A DNA stretch of 64,000 nt, from the NCBI RefSeq assembly GCF_034313845.1, contig NZ_JAVIWN010000004.1; one strand, given 5' to 3'. The position numbers and the translations under genes are program-made. The notes under the pieces are model-generated. The model worked only from the letters and a program-made list of their open reading frames with translations. It did no database searches and was not told the DNA's origin. Each line of letters begins with the position of its first letter. The first letter of the stretch is position 1. Shown one piece after another: positions 8,757 through 18,257 of the stretch. Source of the stretch: Actimicrobium sp034313845. Its GTDB lineage: Bacteria > Pseudomonadota > Gammaproteobacteria > Burkholderiales > Burkholderiaceae_D.

Positions 8757-9977
8757 TCACCTCACCAGCTGGTTAATTTCAATAATAGGCATGAGTACCG
8801 CCAGTACAATCAGTAGCACGACCACACCCATCGCCAGGATCAGTGCCGGTTCGAGCAAGCCGGCGATAGTGAGCGCACGCCGCTCCAGATCTTGTTCCTG
8901 AGCATTCGAGGCTCGCTCCAGCATTGCCGGTAATTCGCCGGTTATTTCACCGGCACGAATCATGTGGATCAGCATTGGCGGAAAGTGCTTGTGTGCCGAC
9001 AACGCACGTGCCAGGCCAACGCCTTCGCGCACACTGTTGGCCGCCTCCTCAACCTGCTGTCGCATGGCGATATTGGACAGCGTATCCCGGCTGGTCTGCA
9101 GGGCGCGCAAGATCGGCACACCGGACCCGGTGGTGATGGCCAGCGTACTGGCAAACCGCGCCGTGTTGAGGCTGCGCTCGAACTTGCCATACAGTGGTGC
9201 CGTCAGCAGCCAGGTATGCCAGCGCAGCTTGATATCGACGTTTTTGAGCGCCGCGCGCCAGGCAAACGCGAATGCGACAACCACGATCAGCACCATCCAT
9301 CCATAGTTGCGCACGAAATCCGACACGGCCAGCATCATGATGGTCAGCAATGGCAATTTTTGCTTGGTGTTGGCAAATACCGAAACAATCTGGGGCACCA
9401 CATAGGTCAACAGGAAAATCACGATGGCGAAGGCCACCACCGTGACGATGGCCGGATAGGTGAAGGCTAACTTGACCTTCTGGACCAGCGCATTGCGTCG
9501 TTCGATATAGTCGGCCAGGCGCGACAACACCTTGGCCAGCTGGCCAATTTGCTCGCCAGAGGCGACCAGCGCACGATAAATATCGGCAAAGTCGCGTGGA
9601 TGATGCGACAGCGCATCCGACAGCGACGCCCCACCCATGACTTCCGAGCGGATCGACGCGATCAGGTCACGCAAATAGGTGCGTTCAGCCTGCTCCAGCA
9701 GGGCCGAAAAGGCCTGCTCCAGCGGCAAACTGGCTTCCAGCAAGCTGGCCAGTTGCCTTGTGAACAAGGACAGTTCGTTGGTTGATAATTTATCGCCAAA
9801 ACTGCGTGCCTTGGTCTGACCAGACTCATCGACCTGGGAGGTAATCGCACCCACCGTGATCGGCGTCATGCCCTGACTGCGCAGATCCGCTCTGGCAGCG
9901 CGGGCGCTGTCGGCGTTGAGTACGCCTTTTTTGGTTTTGCCGTCATCGTCGACGGCTTCATAGCGAAATGCCGGCAC
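8757..9977 (-). CDS. gspF: Type II secretion inner-membrane platform protein GspF
   Basis: GspF is the polytopic core of the inner-membrane assembly platform and transmits GspE ATPase motion to the pseudopilus. The 406 residues show the duplicated T2SF domain (about 70-195 and 272-395): first copy LSLFTRQLASLLEASLPLEQAF, second copy FASTLAITTGSGVPILRAL. Three hydrophobic segments are visible (about 170-195, 220-242 and 375-398). The N-terminus MPAFRYEAVDDDGKTKKG is typical. It begins 3 bases after the gspE stop, so the two are almost certainly translated from one transcript. Confidence 0.95.
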   Translation of the reverse strand: MPAFRYEAVDDDGKTKKGVLNADSARAARADLRSQGMTPITVGAITSQVDESGQTKARSFGDKLSTNELSLFTRQLASLLEASLPLEQAFSALLEQAERTYLRDLIASIRSEVMGGASLSDALSHHPRDFADIYRALVASGEQIGQLAKVLSRLADYIERRNALVQKVKLAFTYPAIVTVVAFAIVIFLLTYVVPQIVSVFANTKQKLPLLTIMMLAVSDFVRNYGWMVLIVVVAFAFAWRAALKNVDIKLRWHTWLLTAPLYGKFERSLNTARFASTLAITTGSGVPILRALQTSRDTLSNIAMRQQVEEAANSVREGVGLARALSAHKHFPPMLIHMIRAGEITGELPAMLERASNAQEQDLERRALTIAGLLEPALILAMGVVVLLIVLAVLMPIIEINQLVR

Positions 9978-9980
9978 GCG

Positions 9981-11405
9981 TTAATCCTTTGTGACGCGCA
10001 GCAATTCTGCCTGCGTGGTGACGCCGTTGATGAGCCAGCGCTCACCGTCTTCGCGCATGGTGCGCATACCATCGCGCTGGGCCGCATTGCGGACATCGGC
10101 TTCCGAAGCCTGATTATGGATCTGCGCCCGGATCGCCTCGGTTGTACGCAGCAATTCGTAGACGCCGACGCGTCCGTGGTAGCCGGTCTCACCGCATTTT
10201 TCACATCCGGCTGCTTGCCAGTACGTGCCGTCGAAAACGCGGCACTCGGCGCATAACTTGCGCACCAGCCGTTGCGCCACGACACCCAGCAAAGACGACG
10301 ACAACAGGAACGGTTCGATCCCCATGTCGAGCAAGCGCGTGACGGCGGCCGCCGAATCATTGGTATGCAGGGTAGCCAGCACCAGATGGCCGGTCAGCGA
10401 AGCTTGCACGGCAATCTGTGCTGTTTCGAGGTCGCGGATTTCGCCGATCATGATGACATCCGGATCCTGCCGCAAAATCGCCCGCAACGCCTTGGCGAAC
10501 GTCATGTCGATACGCTGGTTGACCTGGGTCTGACCCACTCCGGCCAGCTCGTACTCGATCGGATCTTCGACAGTCAGAATGTTGGTGGTCGAGACGTTGA
10601 GCATCGACAGCGCGGCATACAGCGTCGTGGTCTTGCCCGAACCGGTCGGGCCAGTCACGAGCACGATGCCGTGGGGCTGGCTGATCAACTCATCAAACTG
10701 CGGCATCACCGTCTCGCTCATGCCGAGGTGTTCCAGGTCAAGTCGACCGGCTTCCTTGTCCAGCAAGCGCAGTACCGCACGCTCTCCGTGTCCTGTCGGC
10801 AGCGTCGAGACACGCACGTCAACCGGCTTTCCACCAACCCGCAGGGTGATCCGACCGTCCTGCGGCAGACGCTTTTCGGCAATATCGAGCTGGGCCATGA
10901 TTTTGATACGCGAAATCAACGACGCGTGGATGGCTTTCTTGGGACGTACGACGTCGCGCAGCGTACCGTCGATACGAAACCGCACCACTGAAATTTGCTC
11001 GAATGGTTCGATATGGATATCCGAGGCCCCTTCGCGCAATGCCTGCGTCAGCAGTGCGTTGATCATCCGGATCACCGGCGCGTCATCGGCCGATTCGAGC
11101 AAATCCTCGACCGCAGGCATGTCCAGCATGAGCTTGTTGAGGTCAAGGTCAGACTCGTACTCGTCGATGACTTGCGCCGCATCGCCACCGGAACCGGCAT
11201 AGGCACGGGCAATGGCCTCTTCAAGTTCGCCGTGCGGCATCGAGCGCAATTTGATGCGACCGAAGCGACGGCTGACTTCGGCCACCGCCGTGGCCTGAGT
11301 GGCATCGGACACCCAGACCTCGACAGCACTATCGGACGTCAGGCGATGCGCCAGCAACGCGAAGTCGCGGGCAAAAGCAAACGGTAAAAGTCGTGCATCT
11401 ATCAT
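9981..11405 (-). CDS. gspE: Type II secretion ATPase GspE
   Basis: The cytoplasmic secretion ATPase that powers pseudopilus assembly. The 474-residue protein has the N1E/N2E region (about 1-130). Its catalytic domain carries Walker A GPTGSGKT (about 251-258), an Asp box (TVEDPIEYEL), Walker B DVIMIGEIRD and a His box (GHLVLATLHTNDS). The GspE-type zinc-binding four-cysteine segment is present: LCAECRVFDG followed by GCEKCGETGY. The cysteine domain and synteny separate it from PilB. It lies between gspD and gspF with gaps of 20 and 3 bases. Confidence 0.96.
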   Translation of the reverse strand: MIDARLLPFAFARDFALLAHRLTSDSAVEVWVSDATQATAVAEVSRRFGRIKLRSMPHGELEEAIARAYAGSGGDAAQVIDEYESDLDLNKLMLDMPAVEDLLESADDAPVIRMINALLTQALREGASDIHIEPFEQISVVRFRIDGTLRDVVRPKKAIHASLISRIKIMAQLDIAEKRLPQDGRITLRVGGKPVDVRVSTLPTGHGERAVLRLLDKEAGRLDLEHLGMSETVMPQFDELISQPHGIVLVTGPTGSGKTTTLYAALSMLNVSTTNILTVEDPIEYELAGVGQTQVNQRIDMTFAKALRAILRQDPDVIMIGEIRDLETAQIAVQASLTGHLVLATLHTNDSAAAVTRLLDMGIEPFLLSSSLLGVVAQRLVRKLCAECRVFDGTYWQAAGCEKCGETGYHGRVGVYELLRTTEAIRAQIHNQASEADVRNAAQRDGMRTMREDGERWLINGVTTQAELLRVTKD

Positions 11406-11425
11406 GGCGGCTCGTTGAAATCAGG

Positions 11426-13618
11426 TTAATTCTGGATCGGTGCCGGCTCAGGTGTCACCTTTGGCGGCAGTCCCATCGCTGGCGCAATCGGGCGAACCAT
11501 GTTGCCACCGCCCGGCATGCCGTTCTCCAGCACCGGCAAGGTCGGTGTGGTCATATTCGGCAGTACCAGCGATTCGGCCGGTTGCGATTGCTGCTGGACC
11601 TTGCGCATCAAGTCGTACCGGTCACCGGACAGACTGAGGCTTTGCTCGTTACTGCGGATGATGGTCGGCCGCAGGAACACCATCAAATTGGTCTTGGTGC
11701 GATTGCGTTTCTGGTACTTGAACAAGTTGCCGACGACTGGCAAATCACCCAGTCCCGGCACGCGCTCATTACCGTCTTCGAGCGTGTCTTCGATCAAGCC
11801 ACCGAGCACAATGATCTGGCCGTCATCGACCAGTACGTTGGTGTCGATCGAGCGTTTGCTGGTGATGATGCCGGCCGTATTTGTCGAACTCTGGACCGCC
11901 GAGGTTTCCTGGTAGATCGCCATCTTCACGGTGCCGCCCTCCGAAACCTGCGGCCGCACGCGCAACTGCAAGCCCACATCCTTGCGCTCGACGGTCTGGA
12001 ACGGATTGACACCGCTACCGCCGCCGGATGCCTGAGTCGTGTACTGACCGGTAATAAACGGTACGTTTTGGCCGACAATAATGCGGGCTTCTTCGTTATC
12101 GAGCGTGATCAGGTTCGGCATCGACAGGATGTTGGTTCCGTCATCCGATTCCAGCGCCCGCGCCAGTGCGCCGAGTCCGAGCGCACCATTAATCTGACGG
12201 AACACGCCCAGCGTCAGACCGGCACCAACAGCAGGAACCGTGCCCGCCTTGGCAGCGGCCGCGAGGCCGGCGATGTTATCCGTTGAAAAAGTACTGGCTG
12301 CACCCACCCGATAATTACTGTTTGAATTGCCGGAAAGTCCAAGCCACTGGATGCCGAATTCAGCCGCCTTCTTGGCCGAGACTTCGACGATCAGCGATTC
12401 GATATAGATCTGGGCCCGGCGCACATCAAGCTGGTCAATGACGACTCGCAAGTTGCGATAGACCGCTTCGCTGGCCGTAATGATCAGCGTATTGGTCGTT
12501 GCATCGGCCTGGATAAAGCCAGCAGCACTTCCGCCCGCGCCACCTGAAGAAGACTGATTCGACAACGAACCGCTTTGTTGCAATGGCTGCATGCTGCTGC
12601 CAGTCATGCCGCCGCCCTGGCTCTGACCGAAGCCTTGCTGTTGCTGCGATTGCTGCTGCGATTGCATTGGCGATTGCTGCTGTGGTGCCGACGTGTCGTT
12701 GGTCATCACCGAGCGCAAGGTTTGCGCAAGCTTGGTCGCATCGGCGTTGCGCAAGTACACCACATGGACGTTACCGGGTTGCGCGGTCGGCTGATCGAGA
12801 CGGGCAATGAGCGACTTGGCCAGATTGGCGCGTGCCAGCGACGGCGCACGAATGACCAGCGAGTTGGTGCGACTGTCTGCCAGCACACTGATCTTGCCAC
12901 CATCGGCCATGCCTACAGTGGCGCCGGAATCGAGCAGACGCGTGACAATTTGCGCAAGGTCACTGGCGATCGCATAGCGGATCGGAATGATATCGACGTC
13001 GCCGCTGGCCGGCGCATCCAGCGAGGCGACGATCTTGCCGAGGCGACGCAAGTTATCAGCGTAATCGGTGATCACCAGCGAGTTGTTACCGGGGTTGGCG
13101 TTGATCGTATTGTTCGGCGAAATCAGCGGCCGCAATACCGTCACGAGGTTGGCAGCCGATTCGTAATTAAGTCGAAAAATCTGCGTTGCAATCTGATCGC
13201 CCTTGACGTTGAGTCCTTGCGACGGACCCGCCTGCAATTTCGCATCGGCTTCCGGCACGACCTTGGCGAAGTCCTCGCCGATCACCACTGCATAACCCTG
13301 CAAGCGCAGCGCCGAGGTGAGCAGACTGAAGGCTTGCGCTTTTGTTACCGGCTTTTCTGACACCAGGCTGATCGTGCCCTTCACGCGCGGATCGATGATG
13401 AAGGTCATGCTGGTGTATTGTCCGACGGCCTTGATCACGGACTCGATATCGGCCCCGACGAAATTCATCACGGCAGAACCTGCTGGCGGATCGGCGGCCA
13501 GAAGTGGTTGCGGGATGCCAGCCACTGCGCACAAAAGCAGAGCCGCGGCACTGATCCGACGCCATCTTGGCTGGATCGGGGAAATAGAGTGGTGTGTGTG
13601 CACGAGGTAATTTTCCAT
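11426..13618 (-). CDS. gspD: Type II secretion secretin GspD
   Basis: GspD forms the outer-membrane secretin channel. This 730-residue precursor has a long N-region before its signal sequence (AAALLLCAVAGIPQPLLAA, about 25-43). Then come N0 (VMNFVGADIESVIKAVGQYT), N1-N3 domains each with the NxLVI signature (NNSLVITD, TNSLVIRA, TNTLIITA), and the secretin domain with VPFITGQYT and the VLVDDGQIIVLGGLIED block. A Gln/Ser/Gly-rich insert sits in N3 (about 315-370). No lipobox is present, so outer-membrane targeting probably needs other means. The start overlaps the gspN stop by one base (TAATG). Confidence 0.96.
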   Translation of the reverse strand: MENYLVHTHHSISPIQPRWRRISAAALLLCAVAGIPQPLLAADPPAGSAVMNFVGADIESVIKAVGQYTSMTFIIDPRVKGTISLVSEKPVTKAQAFSLLTSALRLQGYAVVIGEDFAKVVPEADAKLQAGPSQGLNVKGDQIATQIFRLNYESAANLVTVLRPLISPNNTINANPGNNSLVITDYADNLRRLGKIVASLDAPASGDVDIIPIRYAIASDLAQIVTRLLDSGATVGMADGGKISVLADSRTNSLVIRAPSLARANLAKSLIARLDQPTAQPGNVHVVYLRNADATKLAQTLRSVMTNDTSAPQQQSPMQSQQQSQQQQGFGQSQGGGMTGSSMQPLQQSGSLSNQSSSGGAGGSAAGFIQADATTNTLIITASEAVYRNLRVVIDQLDVRRAQIYIESLIVEVSAKKAAEFGIQWLGLSGNSNSNYRVGAASTFSTDNIAGLAAAAKAGTVPAVGAGLTLGVFRQINGALGLGALARALESDDGTNILSMPNLITLDNEEARIIVGQNVPFITGQYTTQASGGGSGVNPFQTVERKDVGLQLRVRPQVSEGGTVKMAIYQETSAVQSSTNTAGIITSKRSIDTNVLVDDGQIIVLGGLIEDTLEDGNERVPGLGDLPVVGNLFKYQKRNRTKTNLMVFLRPTIIRSNEQSLSLSGDRYDLMRKVQQQSQPAESLVLPNMTTPTLPVLENGMPGGGNMVRPIAPAMGLPPKVTPEPAPIQN

Positions 13619-14412
13619 TATTTAAACTCTAACGCGATAACGTCGCGGTCACCGTCTCGACGGCGCCGACCCAGCAAATTGAGCAGATTGGACAACTGGT
13701 CTGCATGCCCTGCATCGGCTTCTGCCATGCCTGAAAACCGCAGTCGGCCGTCGGCAAACGAACCATTTCCAGAGAGCAGTAATGGTCCGCTTCGGGTCTT
13801 CAATTGCAGCGTGGCTTTACTACCTTGCCAATCCATCTGTACGGTGTAACTGCCCAGCGGGCGGACCGGCGACATCCGCGAAGCGACATCACGCAAGTCC
13901 AGCGTCGTGCTGCCGATCAGATCAACACCAGGACCGTTGCGCGCCAGTTCCAGCGGCCCCCACGACAACTGCATCACGCCAGACGGTTGCACCGTGTTGA
14001 GTGGTGCGCCAAGCCCGGCAAGTCGTTCTGCCGGCAAGGTCAGCACGGCCGGACTCACTGTCCAGGCGCTCCAGCTTCCCGTGACCTGCACCGGACTCGA
14101 TAATGCAGCCGGATTTTCCAGCGTCAAATCGACCACCCCCACCAGCACCAGCGGTGACAATTGCCATGAAAATCGGCCAGGCAACAGCGCCGTCACCGGT
14201 TCGTTGTCGCCCGCTGCGCCGCCGATGAAGGCAGACCCGCGCCACAACGAGCCTTGCGGATCTCCCAGTATCAGGCGACCGGCGGTCTGTTTTTCAAGCA
14301 GTCGTGCCATCCAACTGACTGGGCAAAACACCAGCACCGTCAACACCATCATGACTATTCCGGCAAGTAGCCACAATGCGACACGCGGCCAGCGCCGCGC
14401 TTGTTTACTCAC
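13618..14412 (-). CDS. gspN: Type II secretion protein GspN
   Basis: A 264-residue inner-membrane-anchored periplasmic protein of the GspN family. One hydrophobic N-terminal segment (WLLAGIVMMVLTVLVFCPV, about 14-33) is followed by a beta-rich domain containing LILGDPQGSLWRGSA and MQLSWGPLEL. GspN is present only in some type II secretion systems and its role is unsettled. The start overlaps the gspM end by 8 bases and the stop touches the gspD start. The assignment rests on position plus the SLWRG-type motif and anchor topology. Confidence 0.86.
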   Translation of the reverse strand: MSKQARRWPRVALWLLAGIVMMVLTVLVFCPVSWMARLLEKQTAGRLILGDPQGSLWRGSAFIGGAAGDNEPVTALLPGRFSWQLSPLVLVGVVDLTLENPAALSSPVQVTGSWSAWTVSPAVLTLPAERLAGLGAPLNTVQPSGVMQLSWGPLELARNGPGVDLIGSTTLDLRDVASRMSPVRPLGSYTVQMDWQGSKATLQLKTRSGPLLLSGNGSFADGRLRFSGMAEADAGHADQLSNLLNLLGRRRRDGDRDVIALEFK

Positions 14413-14950
14413 TCCGGCTCTCGCTCTTTAGCTGGCGCAAAGTGAGCGTTGCATTGACTGTATCGCTCGCCGTTTGCGCAGTGATATTCGCATCGATGAC
14501 CGACAACCGGACGGTTTTTTGTACTTCCCCGAGCCAGTCGACCAATGCGGCAAACGACACCGATGACAACTGGATACGCACGACGTCCTCGGAGACCACC
14601 ACGCTTTGCGGTTTCAGTCCGCGCGTGGCGAGCGACGTGTCCATGATTTCCTTTGACAACAGCGGCGGCGGCGGCGCGATGTTGGCCGACAGCGCTGCGG
14701 CATCGCGTGACAGTTGCTGCATCTCGGCCGCCTTTTGGCGCAACTCCGGCAGGCTATTGCGCAATTGCTCGCGCCCTGACAAAGCGGGAGCGATCAGCAA
14801 CAGGTACAACAGTGTGAGCAGGAGCACGCTGCTAATGACCAGCAACTGCTTGCGCTCCTGCGCACTCCGGTCATTCCAGAATGTCGCTGCGGATTCGCGT
14901 GCGCCCTGGATGCTGGTCCGCAAATTGGACGTAGTACTCGAATTACTCAT
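14405..14950 (-). CDS. gspM: Type II secretion protein GspM
   Basis: A 181-residue bitopic inner-membrane protein. A short cytoplasmic N-terminus is followed by a membrane segment (LLVISSVLLLTLLYLLLIAP, about 34-54), a coiled-coil stretch (LRNSLPELRQKAAEMQQL) and a ferredoxin-like periplasmic domain. GspM partners GspL in the assembly platform. Upstream, ARESAATFWNDRSAQERK is the usual GspM cytoplasmic motif. The start overlaps the gspL stop by 4 bases (ATGA) and the end overlaps gspN by 8 bases. Confidence 0.88.
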   Translation of the reverse strand: MSNSSTTSNLRTSIQGARESAATFWNDRSAQERKQLLVISSVLLLTLLYLLLIAPALSGREQLRNSLPELRQKAAEMQQLSRDAAALSANIAPPPPLLSKEIMDTSLATRGLKPQSVVVSEDVVRIQLSSVSFAALVDWLGEVQKTVRLSVIDANITAQTASDTVNATLTLRQLKSESRSE

Positions 14951-16197
14951 TTGCTACTCCTGATCTGCCAGACACCGGCATTTTGTTGCGACAGGCTGAG
15001 CTGACGCTGCGCCAGTGCGGCCTTGATCTGCTCCAGAGGCGGTTGTGCGTCGGGCTTGAGCTTGATCTGCAAGCCACGGTCGTGATACTCGATGCCGGCA
15101 ATCACCAGCGACTGTCTTCCTTGCATGACGCTATTCCAGGCATCACTGAATGCGGCCAGCAAGCTCGTGAAATCATCTGGTGCCGCCTGGCCGGACGCGC
15201 GCTGTCCGGCAGCGATTTTCTGGCGTAGTTGAACGATGGGATCAATGATCGCGGTCTCTTTTGGATACGCAGCCCTGTAAGTCCGGATCATGCTGGCTTG
15301 CAGTACGCTCGCTTCGCGCTGCATACGCAACCAGTCGACATTGAGTGCCGTCACATTAATGAGCAGCGTCGCGACGGCAAGACCGATGGTCCACCGCCAC
15401 GGTCCCAAATTCAGGCCACTGCCTCCGGCCACACCAAGGCCGCTCATCAGGTTTAACGTCACACCGCGTGCAGTGGTCACCCAGCGCAGCCAGTTGTCGG
15501 GGAAAAGCGTAATACGCTCATGCTGCCCGTCGTCCAGCAATGACTGGCAAGTCGGCACACTGGATGGAGTGAGGTACAACGCCATCGGCGCTAGCGGCAC
15601 CACCGCACATAGCGTCTGCAGGGTGTCCTGCAACGCGCTCTCTACCTGGTCCGGCAATACCGCGATCCCTATGCCTTCCTGTTCGTTAAGACGGATCACC
15701 AGCTCCAGATCTGTCGCATGCTCGAGCATGACAGCGGACACGACACCAGGTTGGTACGGCACGCACAGTTGTGCCGGCAAAGCGCTGAGATGACGCGCAC
15801 CCTGCGCGGTAAAAAATTGCACAAGTCGTTCCAGCCAGGACCGCTGCACGACAGCGACCGTGCGCAAACCGTCGGCCATCGCGCCGGCGACAATCACGCA
15901 CTCTGCCGGGTCCGACATCAATTTTTCTTCCAGCATATTGGGTAGTGCGGCGCGTAGTCGCGCGGGCGACAGCGGTGGCACGCGAATGCGCAACAGGGTC
16001 ACGTCGCTGGCAGCTAGCAGCAGCGTGACGCGCTCTGACTCGGCAATGACAGCACGCAAATCGGCAAGCTGCGACGCGCCCTCTTTCTGAATCGCACCAC
16101 CGTCGGTGACCAGCGCGTATGCGCATCCTGACTGGCCAAGTTCGTCGAGGCGTTCGGCTTCGGCTTTAGGTAACAAGCGAATGTAGAGTGTGCTCAA
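14947..16197 (-). CDS. gspL: Type II secretion protein GspL
   Basis: GspL recruits the GspE ATPase to the membrane through its cytoplasmic actin-like domain and pairs with GspM. The 416-residue protein starts MSTLYIRLLPKAEAERL. It carries LLLAASDVTLLRIRVPPLSPARL (around 55-78, a GspL hallmark), one membrane segment (WTIGLAVATLLINVTALNV, about 268-287) and a periplasmic ferredoxin-like domain to the C-terminus. It lies 17 bases after gspK. Confidence 0.92.
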   Translation of the reverse strand: MSTLYIRLLPKAEAERLDELGQSGCAYALVTDGGAIQKEGASQLADLRAVIAESERVTLLLAASDVTLLRIRVPPLSPARLRAALPNMLEEKLMSDPAECVIVAGAMADGLRTVAVVQRSWLERLVQFFTAQGARHLSALPAQLCVPYQPGVVSAVMLEHATDLELVIRLNEQEGIGIAVLPDQVESALQDTLQTLCAVVPLAPMALYLTPSSVPTCQSLLDDGQHERITLFPDNWLRWVTTARGVTLNLMSGLGVAGGSGLNLGPWRWTIGLAVATLLINVTALNVDWLRMQREASVLQASMIRTYRAAYPKETAIIDPIVQLRQKIAAGQRASGQAAPDDFTSLLAAFSDAWNSVMQGRQSLVIAGIEYHDRGLQIKLKPDAQPPLEQIKAALAQRQLSLSQQNAGVWQIRSSK

Positions 16198-16214
16198 AAG
16201 GTTCCGTTCGCTTT

Positions 16215-17225
16215 CTAGGTTTCTCGGGTCCAGAGGATCGTGACTGCCGACCCGCGTCGCTGCACTAGCGACTGTATTTCCAGAACCGCATTATTGAGCT
16301 TCACTTTGCCATTAACCAGAAAGTACTCGGTTTTGACGTCGAGGGAAACTGCGCTGGTTGCTGGTGTTGCATTTGTTGCTGGCAGGCGATTGTTGAAATC
16401 AGCAGTATCCCTGAAATAGGCGCGTTCACGGCTGGCCACCAGCGTGCCAGCATCCGACAGGCTCAATCTAGGAATGACCGCAGACAAGACTTCGGCAGAG
16501 GCGGTATTGACATTGATCTTGCTCTCGCTAAAAGGCAGCACAATGACGTGATCCTTGATTTTAAGCAAAATTTCTTCTGTAAAACCGGGGATGGCAAGCA
16601 AGTCATCAAGCTGACTCAGCGGCATCATGTGCGCACTGGATTGCGATTGGGTGGCGGTAGTGCTGTCCGGTGTGGGATTGCCCGATCCCGTGTTCGCCAC
16701 GACGGCCGTTGGTGGCTGACGTACCGTTAAAAGGTAACTCACGGTCGCATTGACCAGTGCATTGGCCGAGGAAATTCTGAGGTTGTTGAGCAACTTTGCA
16801 AAAGCGGCCACATCGGCAGGACTGAGCGCGCCACCATTGCGTACCAGGGCATTCACATTCAACCGTGACTGCGCGTCGACGATATAGCCGGACAGCGCAG
16901 CGCTACTGGCATCGGCATCCTGCTTGCCGTTTTCAACAAACTCATCGAGCCGGACTTCTTCCAGCGGGATGGCCCAGGGATCGCCAAGGTAATCGACCTG
17001 GTTGGTATCCGACCGCAGAATCAGGCTCGACCAATCCAGCGCTCCACGCAAGATCCATTGTTTCTGCAACTGGGTACGCTGATTTTCGATCGAGCGCACC
17101 TGCACCTGCTGCTGCCAGAACAGACTGGCCACGATGGTCACCGCCAGCGTCGTCAGCAGCAAGGCCGTGATCACGGCAACACCGCGTTGCCGTTGTCGGT
17201 ACTGGCACAGATGGGATGGGGTCAT
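16215..17225 (-). CDS. gspK: Type II secretion minor pseudopilin GspK
   Basis: GspK caps the pseudopilus tip. The 336-residue precursor has the GspK-type prepilin leader (RQRGVAVITALLLTTLAV, about 12-29) lacking the usual Phe+1/Glu+5 pair, and a large globular domain. Conserved stretches include SRLNVNALV, the helix-hairpin segment IPGFTEEILLKIKDHVIVLP and INVNTASAEVLSAVIP. It is the largest pseudopilin, as expected. The start overlaps the gspJ stop by 4 bases (ATGA). A prepilin peptidase gene is not in this window and must be elsewhere. Confidence 0.93.
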   Translation of the reverse strand: MTPSHLCQYRQRQRGVAVITALLLTTLAVTIVASLFWQQQVQVRSIENQRTQLQKQWILRGALDWSSLILRSDTNQVDYLGDPWAIPLEEVRLDEFVENGKQDADASSAALSGYIVDAQSRLNVNALVRNGGALSPADVAAFAKLLNNLRISSANALVNATVSYLLTVRQPPTAVVANTGSGNPTPDSTTATQSQSSAHMMPLSQLDDLLAIPGFTEEILLKIKDHVIVLPFSESKINVNTASAEVLSAVIPRLSLSDAGTLVASRERAYFRDTADFNNRLPATNATPATSAVSLDVKTEYFLVNGKVKLNNAVLEIQSLVQRRGSAVTILWTRET

Positions 17226-17875
17226 ACCGCCCCCAGTAAAAATGCCTTGACCAGCAAGGCTTGTTGCCCATGAAGCTGCAACGTTACTTGCAAGCCTTTC
17301 ATCGCCATCCGACCTGGTGCCACCGTACCCGGCGGCGGGGCAACGCCATTATTTGCCGTCGCGACAGGCTGCACCATGCTCCACGCATTGCCGTCCCATG
17401 ACTTGACCGTCATGGCATCGATGCCAGTCTTGAGGGTCACGCTGTTGCTGTTGTTCGTGTCAGCACTGGCCGCCTGCCAGAACTGGTCGAGCTGATCGAG
17501 GTCGCGTGTTGCATCGGACTCGCTGCGCATCAACGCACCCTGACGCAGTCGGTAGGCGACTACTTGCAACCTGCTTGGCTGATTTTCAGCATAGACCTTG
17601 CGCACGATCAGCAAACGCCCCTGATCCGATAGCAAATTGGGGCGAGTACCAAGCAAGACGGCGTCGGCAATCAGGCCGCAATCACTTTGCATCTGCGCGA
17701 AGGCCAGTTGCATGCCATGCGTCTGTTCGAGATCACTGGTCAGTGCGAGGCGTGCTCGGACGATGCTGTCGAGTCCACGCCAGCCGAGTACGGCGATCAC
17801 ACCCAAGATCGTGATGGCGACCAGTAACTCGATCAGCGTGAAACCACGCCGCGAATGCCGGGGGAGAGAGGCAAT
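17222..17875 (-). CDS. gspJ: Type II secretion minor pseudopilin GspJ, apparent ATT start
   Basis: GspJ is a minor pseudopilin of the tip complex. The class III leader and hydrophobic helix read RRGFTLIELLVAITILGVIA, but no ATG, GTG or TTG lies upstream of it in frame. The frame opens with ATT directly after the gspI TAA stop (17876-17878), giving I/M-ASLPRHSRRGF and a 217-residue product. Conventional callers would start at the TTG at 17806 and lose the cleavage site and half the helix. The mature domain contains GWRGLDSIVRARLAL, a GspJ hallmark. The possibilities are AUU initiation coupled to gspI termination, or a base error in the preceding C-tract. Confidence 0.8.
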   Translation of the reverse strand: MASLPRHSRRGFTLIELLVAITILGVIAVLGWRGLDSIVRARLALTSDLEQTHGMQLAFAQMQSDCGLIADAVLLGTRPNLLSDQGRLLIVRKVYAENQPSRLQVVAYRLRQGALMRSESDATRDLDQLDQFWQAASADTNNSNSVTLKTGIDAMTVKSWDGNAWSMVQPVATANNGVAPPPGTVAPGRMAMKGLQVTLQLHGQQALLVKAFLLGAV

Positions 17876-18256
17876 TTAAGCACTGACAAGTTGATTCAGC
17901 TTGATGATGCGACGGGACGGTAACAACACATCGTAGACACTCACTTCGACCCGACGGAAATTGATATTCGGGGTCGACAGGACTTCCTGTTCGCACACTA
18001 GTCGCATTTCGGCCTGCGGGCATTCGAATACGGTTTTGCCGAGTGGCGGATAGATGTGCGCGAGACGGATCTCAGTCAAGCGATTTTCGGCCGACCACGT
18101 CGCCATCATGGCGGCACGCAAGTCGTTGCTGTTCTGGGTAAGACTGCCGACGGCACGCAAACTGGCACCAAGCGCGGTGCCGACGATAACGAGCGCAACC
18201 AGCACTTCCAGCAGCGTAAAACCAGCACAACGGGCGCGATATCCGGGCATGCTCAT
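17876..18256 (-). CDS. gspI: Type II secretion minor pseudopilin GspI
   Basis: A 126-residue minor pseudopilin (MSMPGYRARCAGFTLLEVLVAL onward). The leader ends at CAG|FTLLE, with Phe+1 and Glu+5 as required by the prepilin peptidase. The domain includes WSAENRLTEIRL, the conserved GspI signature. The chosen ATG at 18256 begins one base after the gspH stop codon. A longer in-frame extension to 18310 would overlap gspH and put 28 residues before the cleavage site, which is unlikely. Confidence 0.92.
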   Translation of the reverse strand: MSMPGYRARCAGFTLLEVLVALVIVGTALGASLRAVGSLTQNSNDLRAAMMATWSAENRLTEIRLAHIYPPLGKTVFECPQAEMRLVCEQEVLSTPNINFRRVEVSVYDVLLPSRRIIKLNQLVSA

Positions 18257-18257
18257 C

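Noticed and set aside
10272..10991. Plus-strand frame of 239 codons inside gspE
   Set aside because: Runs antisense to intact GspE catalytic motifs; shadow frame.
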